NCBI GenBank assembly: GCA_963709555.1
Contig: CAVPWR010000008.1
Span: forward strand, 186,001-250,000
Direction: 5' to 3'
DNA from: Sulfurisoma sp963709555
GTDB taxonomy: Bacteria > Pseudomonadota > Gammaproteobacteria > Burkholderiales > Rhodocyclaceae
DNA length: 64,000 bases
The notes under the pieces are model-generated. The model worked only from the letters and a program-made list of their open reading frames with translations. It searched no databases and had not been told where the DNA came from. Position numbers and translations under genes: made by a program. Below, one piece after another: positions 31,412 through 42,004 of this stretch (position 1 is the first letter of the stretch; every line of letters begins with the position of its first letter).

Positions 31412-31660
31412 ATGAACCACACCGCGGACGATACGGCGGAGATAATCGAGGACGGCGACACCGTGCGCCTGGCCTCGGGCATCGGGCCTGGCGACCTGGC
31501 GGTCGCGCGCAGCGAATGCGGCCAATACCTGCTGATCACCTGCAGCGACGCGCTGGTCGCGATGTACGGTGCCATGGGCGGCAGTGTCGAGGCCGTCGAG
31601 TTCGCCGACGGCGGTAGTTATTCGGTCGAGGAGCTGCTCGACGTCATCGGCGAAGCCTGA
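31412..31660 (+). CDS. Small protein resembling an RTX-associated HCBP-related domain
   Basis: An 82-residue acidic protein preceded by AGGAGG. The pattern GDTVRLASGIGPGDLAVAR ... GQYLLITCSD ... VEFADGG ... SYSVEELL resembles the haemolysin-type calcium-binding-related repeat in which a GI..DL segment is followed by a FaDG motif. Such domains normally sit inside huge RTX proteins; here it stands alone and without signal peptide. No nearby RTX gene is visible. Function unknown. Confidence 0.6.
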   Translation: MNHTADDTAEIIEDGDTVRLASGIGPGDLAVARSECGQYLLITCSDALVAMYGAMGGSVEAVEFADGGSYSVEELLDVIGEA

Positions 31661-31672
31661 GGCGTCGCACGA

Positions 31673-32215
31673 TCACTGCTTCAGCCGGTTGCGGAACTTC
31701 TCGCGCAGCTTGGCCGCCTTGGGGGCGACCACGGCGACGCAGTAGGGCTGACGCGGGTTGTTGGCGAGGTAGTCCTGGTGATAGTCCTCGGCCGGCCAGA
31801 AAGTCGGCGCTGGCGCCACGGTGGTGACGATGGGTTCGGGCCAGATGCCTTCGGCGTCCAGTTCGGCGATCAGCGCGCGGGCGATCGCTTCCTGCGCGTC
31901 CGAGTGGGTGTAGATGGCCGAGCGGTACTGACTGCCGACGTCGTTGCCCTGGCGGTCGGGCGTGGTCGGGTCGTGAATGGCGAAGTAAGCCTCGAGCAGC
32001 GTGCGGTAGTCGATGACCGCCGGATCAAAGGCGATGCGCACCACCTCGACATGGCCGGTGGTGCCCTCGCAGACCGAGCGGTAGTCGGGGTTCGCGGTGG
32101 CACCGCCGCAGTAGCCGGAGACGACCGAGGCGACGCCTTCGAGCTGGCGCAGGGCCGCCTCCAGGCACCAGAAGCAGCCGCCGCCGAGGGTCGCGATCGC
32201 GGAAGAATCGTTCAT
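31673..32215 (-). CDS. msrA: Peptide methionine (S)-S-oxide reductase
   Basis: A 180-residue MsrA with catalytic Cys in GGGCFWCLEAAL, plus GYCGGATANPDYRSVC and EDYHQDYL. It repairs oxidised methionine. I chose ATG 32215 because the conserved domain starts directly after it. Convergent with the small gene upstream on the plus strand. Confidence 0.95.
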   Translation of the reverse strand: MNDSSAIATLGGGCFWCLEAALRQLEGVASVVSGYCGGATANPDYRSVCEGTTGHVEVVRIAFDPAVIDYRTLLEAYFAIHDPTTPDRQGNDVGSQYRSAIYTHSDAQEAIARALIAELDAEGIWPEPIVTTVAPAPTFWPAEDYHQDYLANNPRQPYCVAVVAPKAAKLREKFRNRLKQ

Positions 32216-32286
32216 GGTTTCGTACCTTGTCTGTTGCGTCGGGAGCGTCAATCATAGGCGGCGCGGCGCGACGTTGAAAATATTTC

Positions 32287-32315
32287 TTGGCATGCCGCCG
32301 GGTTTGTCGTATTGT
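32287..32315 (+). promoter_or_regulatory. Sigma-70-like promoter of the cold-shock gene
   Basis: TTGGCA at 32287-32292 and TATTGT at 32310-32315 are separated by 17 bp. A start about 32322 would leave a 5' leader near 130 nt, as expected for cspA-type mRNAs whose leaders act as thermosensors. Confidence 0.55.
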
Positions 32316-32452
32316 GGCGCGGCATTCGATTCAGGCAGTCGTTGTCCGGTAGTTCGCGCCCCCCCAGGGTTCCGGTTTTACCAGTCCCATCTACCTTTCT
32401 CGCTTGCGTTCAGGGCTCCGGCCCGATTTTTATTTTTTTCAAGGAAAGCAAA

Positions 32453-32656
32453 ATGGCAACTGGTACCGTCAAGTGGTTCAACGACGCTAAAGGCTTCGGC
32501 TTCATCACCCCGGAAGACGGCGGCGACGATCTCTTCGCCCATTTCTCCGAAATCCAGGGCAGCGGTTTCAAGTCCCTGCAGGAAGGTCAGAAAGTCAGCT
32601 TCGAAGTGAAGATGGGCCCTAAGGGCAAACAGGCTTCCGCGATCAAGCCGATGTAA
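32453..32656 (+). CDS. Cold-shock-domain protein
   Basis: A 67-residue CspA-family RNA chaperone (MATGTVKWFNDAKGFGFITP) with RNP1 KGFGFI and RNP2 DLFAHFS. AAGGAAA precedes the ATG. The long leader and strong terminator make it a monocistronic unit. Confidence 0.95.
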   Translation: MATGTVKWFNDAKGFGFITPEDGGDDLFAHFSEIQGSGFKSLQEGQKVSFEVKMGPKGKQASAIKPM

Positions 32657-32676
32657 TTTCGGCGCATCGCCAGAAG

Positions 32677-32705
32677 AAACCGCAGCCTCGGCTGCGGTTT
32701 TTTTT
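32677..32705 (+). terminator. Intrinsic terminator of the cold-shock gene
   Basis: AAACCGCAGC (32677-32686) and GCTGCGGTTT (32691-32700) form a perfect 10-bp stem with a CTCG loop, followed by a run of T. Confidence 0.9.
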
Positions 32706-32723
32706 CGCCGGTCGCCGACGCCG

Positions 32724-33713
32724 CTACGCAGGCAGCGGCGCCTCATCCATCAGCGCGATCTGCTCGCGCAGTTCGAGGATGCGCTCCTCCCAGTAGCGCG
32801 GCTTCTCGAACCAGGGGAAGGCGAGGGGAAAGGCCGGATCGTGCCAGCGCCGCGCGATCCAGGCCGAGTAGTGGATCAGCCGCAGCGTGCGCAGGGCCTC
32901 GACCAGATGGAGTTCGCTGGTGTCGAACCCGGCGAAGTCCTCGTAGCCGGCGAGGATGTCGTGGAGCTGGCGGGTGCGATCTTCACGGTCGCCCGAGAGC
33001 AGCATCCAGATGTCCTGCACGGCCGGACCCATGCGGGCATCGTCGAAGTCGACGAAGTGGGGGCCGCGCGTTGCCCCGTCTTCGGTCCACAGCACGTTGC
33101 CCATGTGGCAGTCGCCGTGGAGGCGAAGGTTGCGCACCGTGCCGGCACGCTCGAAGCACTGGCGTACGCCGTCCAGCGCCTGGGCGGCGACGCCGGCCCA
33201 GACGTCGCGCAACTCGGGTGGGATGAAGTCGTGGGCGAGCAGCCAGTCGCGCGGTTCCTCGCCGAAGCTGGTGACGTCCAATGCCGGACGGTGGTGGAAG
33301 GTTTCGATGCCGCCGACGGCGTGGATGCGGCCGAGGAAGCGCCCGAGCCATTCAAGAACGCCGGGCTGATCGAGCTCCGGCGGCCGGCCGCCCTGGCGCG
33401 GAAAGACGGCGAAGCGAAAGCCGGCGTGCTGGTGCAGCGTCGCGCCCTGCAGCCGCAGTGGCGGCACCGCCGGAATTTCACGGGCGGCGAGCTCAAAAGC
33501 GAAGGCGTGCTCCTCGAGGATGGCGTCATCTGACCAGCGCTGCGGCCGGTAGAACTTGGCCACGACGGGCTGGGCGTCCTCGATGCCGAACTGAAAGACG
33601 CGATTCTCGAAGCTGTTGAGCGCCAGCAGCCGCCCGTCGCTGTGCAGGCCGACGCCGTCCAGCGCATCGAGCGCGAGGTCGGGCGTCAGCCGGGCATAGG
33701 GGTGGTCGCTCAC
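32724..33713 (-). CDS. srkA: Stress response kinase A
   Basis: A 329-residue SrkA/RdoA (YihE) aminoglycoside-phosphotransferase-fold kinase. Visible motifs are VAKFYRPQRWSDDAI, catalytic LRLHGDCHMGNVLW and metal-binding VDFDDARMGPAVQDIWML. It is a Ser/Thr protein kinase that protects against stress-induced death in enterobacteria. Stop/start overlap with the small membrane protein upstream. Confidence 0.92.
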   Translation of the reverse strand: MSDHPYARLTPDLALDALDGVGLHSDGRLLALNSFENRVFQFGIEDAQPVVAKFYRPQRWSDDAILEEHAFAFELAAREIPAVPPLRLQGATLHQHAGFRFAVFPRQGGRPPELDQPGVLEWLGRFLGRIHAVGGIETFHHRPALDVTSFGEEPRDWLLAHDFIPPELRDVWAGVAAQALDGVRQCFERAGTVRNLRLHGDCHMGNVLWTEDGATRGPHFVDFDDARMGPAVQDIWMLLSGDREDRTRQLHDILAGYEDFAGFDTSELHLVEALRTLRLIHYSAWIARRWHDPAFPLAFPWFEKPRYWEERILELREQIALMDEAPLPA

Positions 33714-33937
33714 GCACCCTCGCGTTCGGCCAGGCGTCGCAGCACCAGCGGAAAGGCGCCGGTGAGGAACAGTGCGATTGCCGTGACGATCAGTGCCAGT
33801 CCGGCCGCCATGCCGTCGTTGAAAAGCGGGTGGACGCCCTGCATCAGGCCGAACAGGGCGGCGACGCCGACCACGGTCGCGACGATGCCGAGTGCCGTGA
33901 AGGCGAGGAAGGTCCAGGGCCAGTGGTGGGTCTTCAT
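33710..33937 (-). CDS. Small two-helix membrane protein
   Basis: A 75-residue protein with two predicted membrane helices (FLAFTALGIVATVVGVAALFG and ALIVTAIALFLTGAFPLVL). It overlaps both paaK (ATGA) and srkA, so it is translated as part of this minus-strand unit. No family recognised. Confidence 0.65.
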   Translation of the reverse strand: MKTHHWPWTFLAFTALGIVATVVGVAALFGLMQGVHPLFNDGMAAGLALIVTAIALFLTGAFPLVLRRLAEREGA

Positions 33938-35214
33938 TTCGTTCTCAGGTCAATGACGCGCCTGGCCTTGCCGGTCGAGCGTTCGACGGCGCCGACGTCG
34001 GCGACCTCGATTTTGGTGTTGATGCCGATGTAGGACTTGATGTGCTGCTGCAGTTCGCGGGCGGCGGCCTCGCGTTGTGCGGGCGAGGCGGCGAACTCGG
34101 GCTTGATCTCGACCCTCACCGCGAGGTCGTCCATGTGGCCGCGGCGCGAGACCTCGAGCACGTAATGCGGGGCGAGCTTCGGCGTCTTGAGGATGAATTC
34201 CTCGATCTGCGAGGGGAAGAGATTGACGCCGCGGATGATCAGCATGTCGTCGGAACGTCCGGTGATCTTGCCGATGCGGCGGAAGGAGCGCGCGCTCGGC
34301 GGCAGCAGGCGGGTGAGGTCGCGCGTGCGGTAGCGCACGATGGGCAGGGCTTCCTTGGTCAGCGAGGTGAACACCAGTTCGCCCTGCTCGCCGTCGGGCA
34401 GCACCTTGCCGGTCTCGGGGTCGATGATCTCGGGATAGAAATGGTCTTCCCAGATGGTCGGGCCGTCGCGGCTCTCGAGGCATTCGCAGGCCACACCCGG
34501 GCCGATGACTTCGGACAGGCCGTAGAGGTCCATGGCCGCGATGCCCAGCCGCGTCTCCAGCTCGCGCCGCATTTCCTCGCCCCACGGCTCGGCGCCGAAC
34601 ATGCCGCGCTTGAGGCTGCTCTGCGCCGGATCGAGGCCCTGGCGCTCGAACTCGTCGACGATGTTGAGCACGTAGGAGGGCGTGCCGACGATCATGGTCG
34701 GCTTGAAATCCTGGATCAGCTGCACCTGACGCTCGGTCTGGCCGCCGGAGATGGGTACCACCGTGCAGCCGACCCGCTCGGCGCCGTAGTGCACGCCGAG
34801 GCCGCCGGTGAACAGGCCGTAGCCGTGGGTGACGTGGATGATGTCCGAGCGCGTGCCGCCGGCGGCGCGGATCGAACGCGCGACGATGCCGGCCCAGGTG
34901 TCGATGTCGTTCTGGGTATAGCCGACGACGGTGGGCTTGCCGGTGGTACCGGAGGAGGCATGGATGCGCACCACGTCGTCCATCGGCACCGCGAACATGC
35001 CGAAGGGGTAGGTGTCGCGCAGGTCGGCCTTGGTGGTGAAGGGGAATTTCGCCAGGTCTGCGAGCGACTTGAGGTCGTCCGGATGCACGCCGGCGGCGTC
35101 AAACTTGGCCTGGGTGTGGGCGACATTGGCGTAGGCATGGCGCAGCGATTTCTGCAGGCGTTCGAGCTGCAGTGCCGCGATCTCGTCGCGGCTGGCGCTT
35201 TCGATGGCTTCCAT
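33934..35214 (-). CDS. paaK: Phenylacetate-CoA ligase, copy 1
   Basis: A 426-residue adenylate-forming ligase activating phenylacetate to phenylacetyl-CoA. The P-loop is ASSGTTGKPTVVGYT; ATP-binding DLYGLSEVIGPGV and the C-terminal hinge RSDDMLIIRGVNLFPSQIE are intact. It is a close tandem paralogue of the next gene, most divergent at the N-terminus and in the substrate region (TMIVGTPSYVLNIVDE versus DIIMVTPSYMLAIADE). It may prefer a different aryl acid. Confidence 0.93.
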   Translation of the reverse strand: MEAIESASRDEIAALQLERLQKSLRHAYANVAHTQAKFDAAGVHPDDLKSLADLAKFPFTTKADLRDTYPFGMFAVPMDDVVRIHASSGTTGKPTVVGYTQNDIDTWAGIVARSIRAAGGTRSDIIHVTHGYGLFTGGLGVHYGAERVGCTVVPISGGQTERQVQLIQDFKPTMIVGTPSYVLNIVDEFERQGLDPAQSSLKRGMFGAEPWGEEMRRELETRLGIAAMDLYGLSEVIGPGVACECLESRDGPTIWEDHFYPEIIDPETGKVLPDGEQGELVFTSLTKEALPIVRYRTRDLTRLLPPSARSFRRIGKITGRSDDMLIIRGVNLFPSQIEEFILKTPKLAPHYVLEVSRRGHMDDLAVRVEIKPEFAASPAQREAAARELQQHIKSYIGINTKIEVADVGAVERSTGKARRVIDLRTK

Positions 35215-35217
35215 GGC

Positions 35218-36513
<1,296 letters not shown>

Positions 36514-36516
36514 CTC

Positions 36517-36981
36517 TTATCTCCCTACCGGTGGCGCGACATTATCCGGCAATTCAAAAAAATGGCCCTTGATGCGCGTCGAGCGGCCGCGAAAGATCGC
36601 GATCAGTTTGCCCTGGGGATTGGTGACCTCGATGTCGTAGGTGCCGCTGCGTCCGCCCTGGTGGCGGGCGTGGCCGTGGGCGGTCAGCCGGTCGCCGAGG
36701 TGTGCCGGGGCGATGAAGTTGATGTCGACGCCGGCCGCGACGGCGCGGTGGTTAAAACTGTTGCAGGCATAGGCGAAGGCCGAGTCGGCCAGGGTGAAGA
36801 TGAAGCCGCCATGGCAGGTGCCGTGGCCGCCCACCATGTCCTGGCGCACGGTCATGGCCAGCGTGGCGGTGCCGGGGCCGACGGCCAGGATCTCGATGCC
36901 GAGGCCGCGGGCGGCGTGGTCGTCGGTCCACATGATCTCGGCACAGCGGCGGGCGGTATCTTCCGGGCTCGGTGATTGCAT
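36517..36981 (-). CDS. paaI: Hotdog thioesterase PaaI
   Basis: A 154-residue hotdog-fold thioesterase with GGHGTCHGGFIFTLADSAFAYACN, the PaaI signature with catalytic Asp. It hydrolyses ring-hydroxylated or dead-end phenylacetyl-CoA thioesters, protecting the CoA pool. First gene of the paaI-paaK-paaK operon, divergent from paaN. Confidence 0.92.
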   Translation of the reverse strand: MQSPSPEDTARRCAEIMWTDDHAARGLGIEILAVGPGTATLAMTVRQDMVGGHGTCHGGFIFTLADSAFAYACNSFNHRAVAAGVDINFIAPAHLGDRLTAHGHARHQGGRSGTYDIEVTNPQGKLIAIFRGRSTRIKGHFFELPDNVAPPVGR

Positions 36982-37004
36982 CGGCGGGCACTCCAGGCGG
37001 CAAT

Positions 37005-37026
37005 CATGTCTTTCGCAAAAGACATG
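37005..37026. promoter_or_regulatory. Candidate operator between paaI and paaN
   Basis: CATGTCTTT (37005-37013) and AAAGACATG (37018-37026) form a perfect 9-bp inverted repeat with a 4-bp spacer. It lies in the divergent spacer just upstream of TAGAAT (37031-37036), a possible paaN -10. This is the expected place for a TetR- or GntR-type phenylacetyl-CoA-responsive repressor, which is not encoded here. Confidence 0.5.
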
Positions 37027-37110
37027 GGGTTAGAATTGGCTGCCATCGCATTATCGCAGCGGCCGGGCCCTGCCGCGACGTGCGGGGCGAGCATCCAGGG
37101 AGACTGACCC

Positions 37111-38784
37111 ATGGCACACCCGCTTTTCGAGAAGCACCAGACCCTGCTGCAGCGAGCGCTGGAAGCGGTCCGCGGCCGCAGTTATTGGAGCGCTTATTCG
37201 GAAAACCCCAAGACCTATGGCGAAAATGCGATCGAGGAAGGTCGCAAGGCCTTCTCCGCCTACCTCGATGCCCAGTTCTACCTCGATCAGCCGGGCGTCA
37301 TGGGACGTGTCATCGCCGAACCGTCGCCCTACGGCCTCAAGCTTGACATCAGTTTCCCGCAGTGCAGCCCGGATGCGCTGATCGCGGCAGCGAAGGGCGC
37401 GATGGCAACCTGGGTACGCGCGGGCGCCGATACCCGTGCGGCCGTCTGCGCCGAGATTATCGAACGTCTGAATGGCCGGACCATGGAGATCGCCCACGCC
37501 GTCATGCACACGACGGGACAGAGTCTGATGATGGCCTTTCAGTCCGGTGGCCCGCATGCGCAGGATCGCGGCCTCGAGGCGGTAGCGCAGGCCTGGGGCG
37601 AAATGAAGAATGTGCCCGAGGCGGTGGTCTGGGAAAAGCCCCAGGGTGCCAACCCCCCGCTGGTGGTAGACAAGCGCTATACGGTGGCCCCGCGTGGCGT
37701 GGCCCTGCTGCTGGCTTGTGCCACGTCGCCGACCTGGTCGGCCTATCCGGCCCTTTTCGCCAGCCTTGCCACGGGCAATTCGGTGATCGTAAAGCCGCAC
37801 CCGAGCGCGATCCTGCCGCTGGCCATTACCGTGGCGTTGGCACGGCAGACGCTCAAGGAAGCGGGGTTCGATGCCAATCTCGTCAGCCTCCTGGTCGATG
37901 ACTCCGGCACACCGGTGGCGAAGGACCTGGCCGTCCACCCCGACATTCGGCTGGTCGATTGTGCCGGGCGCTCCGAATACGCCGAGTGGTTCGAAGAGAA
38001 TGCCCGCCAGGCCAAGGTGTTCACCCATAAGTCGGGAGTCAATTGCGTCGTGGTCGAATCCACCGACGACTACAAGGGCATGCTGCGGAATCTTGCCGTG
38101 ACGCTTTCCCTGCACTCGGGGCAGACCTCGATGGCGCCACAGGTGATTCTTGTTTCGAGCGAGGGCATCAAGACCCCGACGGGAACGTACCCCCCCGACC
38201 AGTTCGGCCGCGACTTGTCGCTGGCGATCAGCGCGCTGCTCGAGGACAACGCCCGTGCCGTCGAGGTGCTCGGCGCCATCCAGAGCCCGGCAACCGTTGC
38301 CCGCATCGATGCGATGCGCGAATTTGGCACCGAGTCGGGGCAGATCCTGCGTGACTCGTCGACGCTGCAGCATCCGCACTGGCCGAATGCTCGAGTGCAT
38401 TCGCCACTGGTGCTGCGTGCCGAGATATCCGACCGGCAGGTGTACATGGAAGAACGCTTCGGTCCGATCAGCTTCGTCGTCGAGACCGCGACAACCTCGG
38501 AAAGCTTTGCCGTTGCCGAGCGCATCATGCGCGAAAAGGGGGCGGTCACTTTCGCCGTGTATTCGACCAACCCGGTAATGCAGCAACTGGCCGAAGATGT
38601 GGCGATGCGCGCTGGCGTGGCCCTGTCCTTCAACCTTACGGGTGGATTGTTCCTCACCCAATCGGCGGCGTTCTCCGATTATTTCGGCACCGGCGCCAAC
38701 CCGGCGGCCAGTGCGGCCCTGATCGATGCCGCCTTCGTCACCAATCGTTTCTATGTGGTGCAATCGCGCCGCCTTGCCGGTTGA
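37111..38784 (+). CDS. paaN: Phenylacetate degradation protein PaaN
   Basis: A 557-residue aldehyde-dehydrogenase-fold protein of the PaaN type (FEKHQTLLQRALEAVRGRSYWSAY, ALLLACATSPTWSAYPALFASLATGNSVIVKPH, HSGQTSMAPQVILVSSEG). It lacks the hydratase domain of PaaZ. The canonical catalytic Cys position reads SGQTSM, so the nucleophile seems absent or moved. Proposed to act in the ring-opened aldehyde step of the phenylacetyl-CoA pathway; exact role is uncertain. The paaABCDE oxygenase is not in this window. Confidence 0.85.
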   Translation: MAHPLFEKHQTLLQRALEAVRGRSYWSAYSENPKTYGENAIEEGRKAFSAYLDAQFYLDQPGVMGRVIAEPSPYGLKLDISFPQCSPDALIAAAKGAMATWVRAGADTRAAVCAEIIERLNGRTMEIAHAVMHTTGQSLMMAFQSGGPHAQDRGLEAVAQAWGEMKNVPEAVVWEKPQGANPPLVVDKRYTVAPRGVALLLACATSPTWSAYPALFASLATGNSVIVKPHPSAILPLAITVALARQTLKEAGFDANLVSLLVDDSGTPVAKDLAVHPDIRLVDCAGRSEYAEWFEENARQAKVFTHKSGVNCVVVESTDDYKGMLRNLAVTLSLHSGQTSMAPQVILVSSEGIKTPTGTYPPDQFGRDLSLAISALLEDNARAVEVLGAIQSPATVARIDAMREFGTESGQILRDSSTLQHPHWPNARVHSPLVLRAEISDRQVYMEERFGPISFVVETATTSESFAVAERIMREKGAVTFAVYSTNPVMQQLAEDVAMRAGVALSFNLTGGLFLTQSAAFSDYFGTGANPAASAALIDAAFVTNRFYVVQSRRLAG

Positions 38785-38809
38785 TGCGTAAGTAATCAGT
38801 AAATATTTT

Positions 38810-38836
38810 CTTGCCATAATTAGTGCTTATGGCAAG
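38810..38836. promoter_or_regulatory. Perfect 10-bp inverted repeat downstream of paaN
   Basis: CTTGCCATAA (38810-38819) and TTATGGCAAG (38827-38836) flank a 7-bp spacer. CATAAT inside the left arm could be a -10 element, so the site may be an operator for the transcript reaching sucCD. No T-run follows, which argues against a terminator. Confidence 0.45.
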
Positions 38837-38865
38837 ACACCCCATCCGGCATCCTTTCCGCACCC

Positions 38866-39051
38866 ATGCCCATCCCGTCGTCCACGGTCACCCGCACGCG
38901 CCTGCACATGCGGCGCATCGCGCCGGCCTACCGCAAGATCGTCGGCCTCAACCTGGTGCGTGGTTTTCGCCGTACCGTTGCCGAGATGTTCGACACCGCA
39001 TCGGAAACCGTGCGGCGCTACTATCCGCGCTGGTATCGCGGCGACTCCTGA
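38866..39051 (+). CDS. Doubtful small basic protein
   Basis: A 61-codon frame (MPIPSSTVTRTRLHMRRIAP) encoding an Arg/Tyr-rich basic peptide that ends 35 bp before sucC. No clear Shine-Dalgarno. An overlapping frame from 38829 is His/Arg-rich and less protein-like. The rest of 38785-39085 holds only the inverted repeat. It may be a non-coding leader of sucCD. Confidence 0.3.
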   Translation: MPIPSSTVTRTRLHMRRIAPAYRKIVGLNLVRGFRRTVAEMFDTASETVRRYYPRWYRGDS

Positions 39052-39085
39052 ACCCCAACAAGCTTCATCCCCACAAGGAAACCCC

Positions 39086-40249
39086 ATGAAGATCCACGAG
39101 TATCAGGGCAAGGAAATCCTGCGGAAGTTCGGCGTGGCCACCCCGCGCGGCGTTCCGTGCTTTTCCGTCGATGATGCGGTCAAGGCGGCCGAAAGCCTCG
39201 GTGGCAAGGTTTGGGTGGTCAAGGCGCAGATCCATGCCGGCGGTCGCGGCAAGGGCGGCGGCGTCAAGGTCGCCAAGTCGCTCGACGAGGTGAAGACCCA
39301 CGCCGGCCAGATTCTCGGCATGCAGCTCAAGACCCACCAGACCGGCCCCGAGGGGCAGAAGGTGCGGCGCCTGCTGATCGAGGAGGGCGCCGACATCAAG
39401 GCCGAGCTCTACGTCGGCATGGTGGTCGACCGCGTGACCCAGCGCGTGTGCCTGATGGCTTCCTCCGAGGGCGGCATGGACATCGAGGAAGTGGCGGCGC
39501 ACACGCCGGAAAAAATCCACAAGGTCTTCGTCGATCCGGTCGCCGGCCTGACCGACGCCGAGGCCGACGCGGTCTGCCGCAAGATCGGCATTCCCGAAGG
39601 CAGCGTGGCCCAGGGGCGCGCGGTGCTGCAGGGGCTTTACAAGGCATTCTGGGACACCGACGCCAGCCTGGCCGAAATCAACCCGCTGATCGTCACCGGC
39701 GACGGCCGCGTCGTCGCGCTCGACGCCAAGATGAACTTCGATTCCAACGCCCTGTTCCGCCACGAGGACATCGTCGCCATGCGCGACCTCGACGAGGAGG
39801 ACCCGGCCGAGATCGAAGCCTCCAAGTTCGACCTCTCCTACATCTCGCTCGACGGAAACATCGGCTGCCTGGTGAACGGCGCCGGCCTGGCGATGGCGAC
39901 CATGGACACCATCAAGCTGTTCGGCGCCGAGCCGGCCAACTTTCTCGACGTCGGCGGCGGCGCCACTACCGAGAAGGTGACCGAGGCTTTCAAATTGATG
40001 CTGGCCAATCCCAAGGTCAAGGGCATCCTGGTCAACATCTTCGGCGGCATCATGCGCTGCGACACCATCGCCAACGGCGTGGTCGCCGCGGCGCTAGAGA
40101 CGCACCTGTCGGTGCCGCTGGTGGTGCGCATGCGCGGCACCAACGAGGATCTCGGCAAGCAGATCCTCAAGGAATCCGGCCTGCCCATCATCACCGCCAG
40201 CGACATGGCGGATGCTGCGCAGAAGATCGTTACCGCCGTGAACGGTTAA
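39086..40249 (+). CDS. sucC: Succinyl-CoA ligase beta subunit
   Basis: A 387-residue ATP-grasp subunit (MKIHEYQGKEILRKFGVATP, KAQIHAGGRGKGGGVK, NIFGGIMRCDTIANG). It performs substrate-level phosphorylation in the TCA cycle, succinyl-CoA to succinate. AAGGAAA precedes the ATG; nine bp separate it from sucD. Confidence 0.97.
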   Translation: MKIHEYQGKEILRKFGVATPRGVPCFSVDDAVKAAESLGGKVWVVKAQIHAGGRGKGGGVKVAKSLDEVKTHAGQILGMQLKTHQTGPEGQKVRRLLIEEGADIKAELYVGMVVDRVTQRVCLMASSEGGMDIEEVAAHTPEKIHKVFVDPVAGLTDAEADAVCRKIGIPEGSVAQGRAVLQGLYKAFWDTDASLAEINPLIVTGDGRVVALDAKMNFDSNALFRHEDIVAMRDLDEEDPAEIEASKFDLSYISLDGNIGCLVNGAGLAMATMDTIKLFGAEPANFLDVGGGATTEKVTEAFKLMLANPKVKGILVNIFGGIMRCDTIANGVVAAALETHLSVPLVVRMRGTNEDLGKQILKESGLPIITASDMADAAQKIVTAVNG

Positions 40250-40258
40250 GGAAAAAAC

Positions 40259-41158
<900 letters not shown>

Positions 41159-41255
41159 AAAGTCGGCGCTGAAGACGCCGCTGCGCTACAAGGCGGTCGA
41201 GCAGGAAACGCTCTCCTCGCCTTAGCGGATGGCGGGACGCCGGCAACCCGCATCA

Positions 41256-41291
41256 AGACAGCGCCGGCGAAAGCCAGCGCTGTCTTTTTTT
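41256..41291 (+). terminator. Intrinsic terminator after sucCD
   Basis: AGACAGCGC (41256-41264) and GCGCTGTCT (41277-41285) form a 9-bp stem with an inner GGC/GCC around GAAA, followed by a T-run to 41291. Confidence 0.9.
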
Positions 41292-41308
41292 GCCATTAAA
41301 ATCAGCCC

Positions 41309-42004
41309 ATGGATATTTCCTCTCCCGACTTCTGGGTCGCCGTCCTCCAGATCATCGCGATCGACATCGTGCTGTCGGGCGACAACGCCGTGGTGATCGC
41401 GCTGGCCTGCCGCAACCTGCCGCCGGCGCAGCGCAGGAAGGGCATACTCTGGGGCGTGGGCGGGGCCATCGGCCTGCGCGTGGTGCTCACTGCCTTCGCC
41501 GCCGCGCTGCTCGGCTATCCCTATCTCAAGCTGATCGGCGGCGTGCTGCTGCTGTGGATCGGCATCAAGCTGCTGCTGCCCGAGCCGCCCGAGGGGCACG
41601 ACATCGAAGCCTCCGACAAGTTGTGGAGCGCGGTCAAGACCATCATCGTCGCCGACTTCGTGATGAGTCTCGACAACGTGATCGGCGTCGCTGCCGCGGC
41701 GAAGGGCTCGGTGGCGTTGCTGCTGTTCGGGCTGGCGGTATCGATCCCGCTGATCGTGTGGACCAGCCAGCTCTTCCTCAAGCTGATGGAGCGCTTCCCC
41801 GTCATCATCACGCTGGGCGCAGGTCTGCTCGGCTATGTGGCGGGCAGCATGATGGTGTCCGACGTGGCGATCAGTGCCTGGGTGCAGGCCGCGATTCCCG
41901 CCGCACCGCAACTGGCCGGCGCCACGGGGGCGGTGCTGGTGGTGGCCGTCGGCAGCTGGATGGGGTGGCGCCAGGCGGCGCGCGAGGAACGGACGATACT
42001 CTGA
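41309..42004 (+). CDS. TerC-family membrane protein
   Basis: A 231-residue polytopic protein with about seven membrane segments and the TerC/Alx acidic motifs DIVLSGDNAVVIALACRNLP and VMSLDNVIGVAAAA. The family is linked to tellurite resistance and, more recently, manganese export; for this YjbE-like branch metal export is the best guess. Its stop overlaps the next ATG by one base. Confidence 0.88.
   Translation: MDISSPDFWVAVLQIIAIDIVLSGDNAVVIALACRNLPPAQRRKGILWGVGGAIGLRVVLTAFAAALLGYPYLKLIGGVLLLWIGIKLLLPEPPEGHDIEASDKLWSAVKTIIVADFVMSLDNVIGVAAAAKGSVALLLFGLAVSIPLIVWTSQLFLKLMERFPVIITLGAGLLGYVAGSMMVSDVAISAWVQAAIPAAPQLAGATGAVLVVAVGSWMGWRQAAREERTIL

Noticed and set aside
38829..39089. His/Arg-rich small protein from ATG 38829
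   Set aside because: It overlaps the sucC start, has biased low-complexity composition, and begins inside the inverted repeat.
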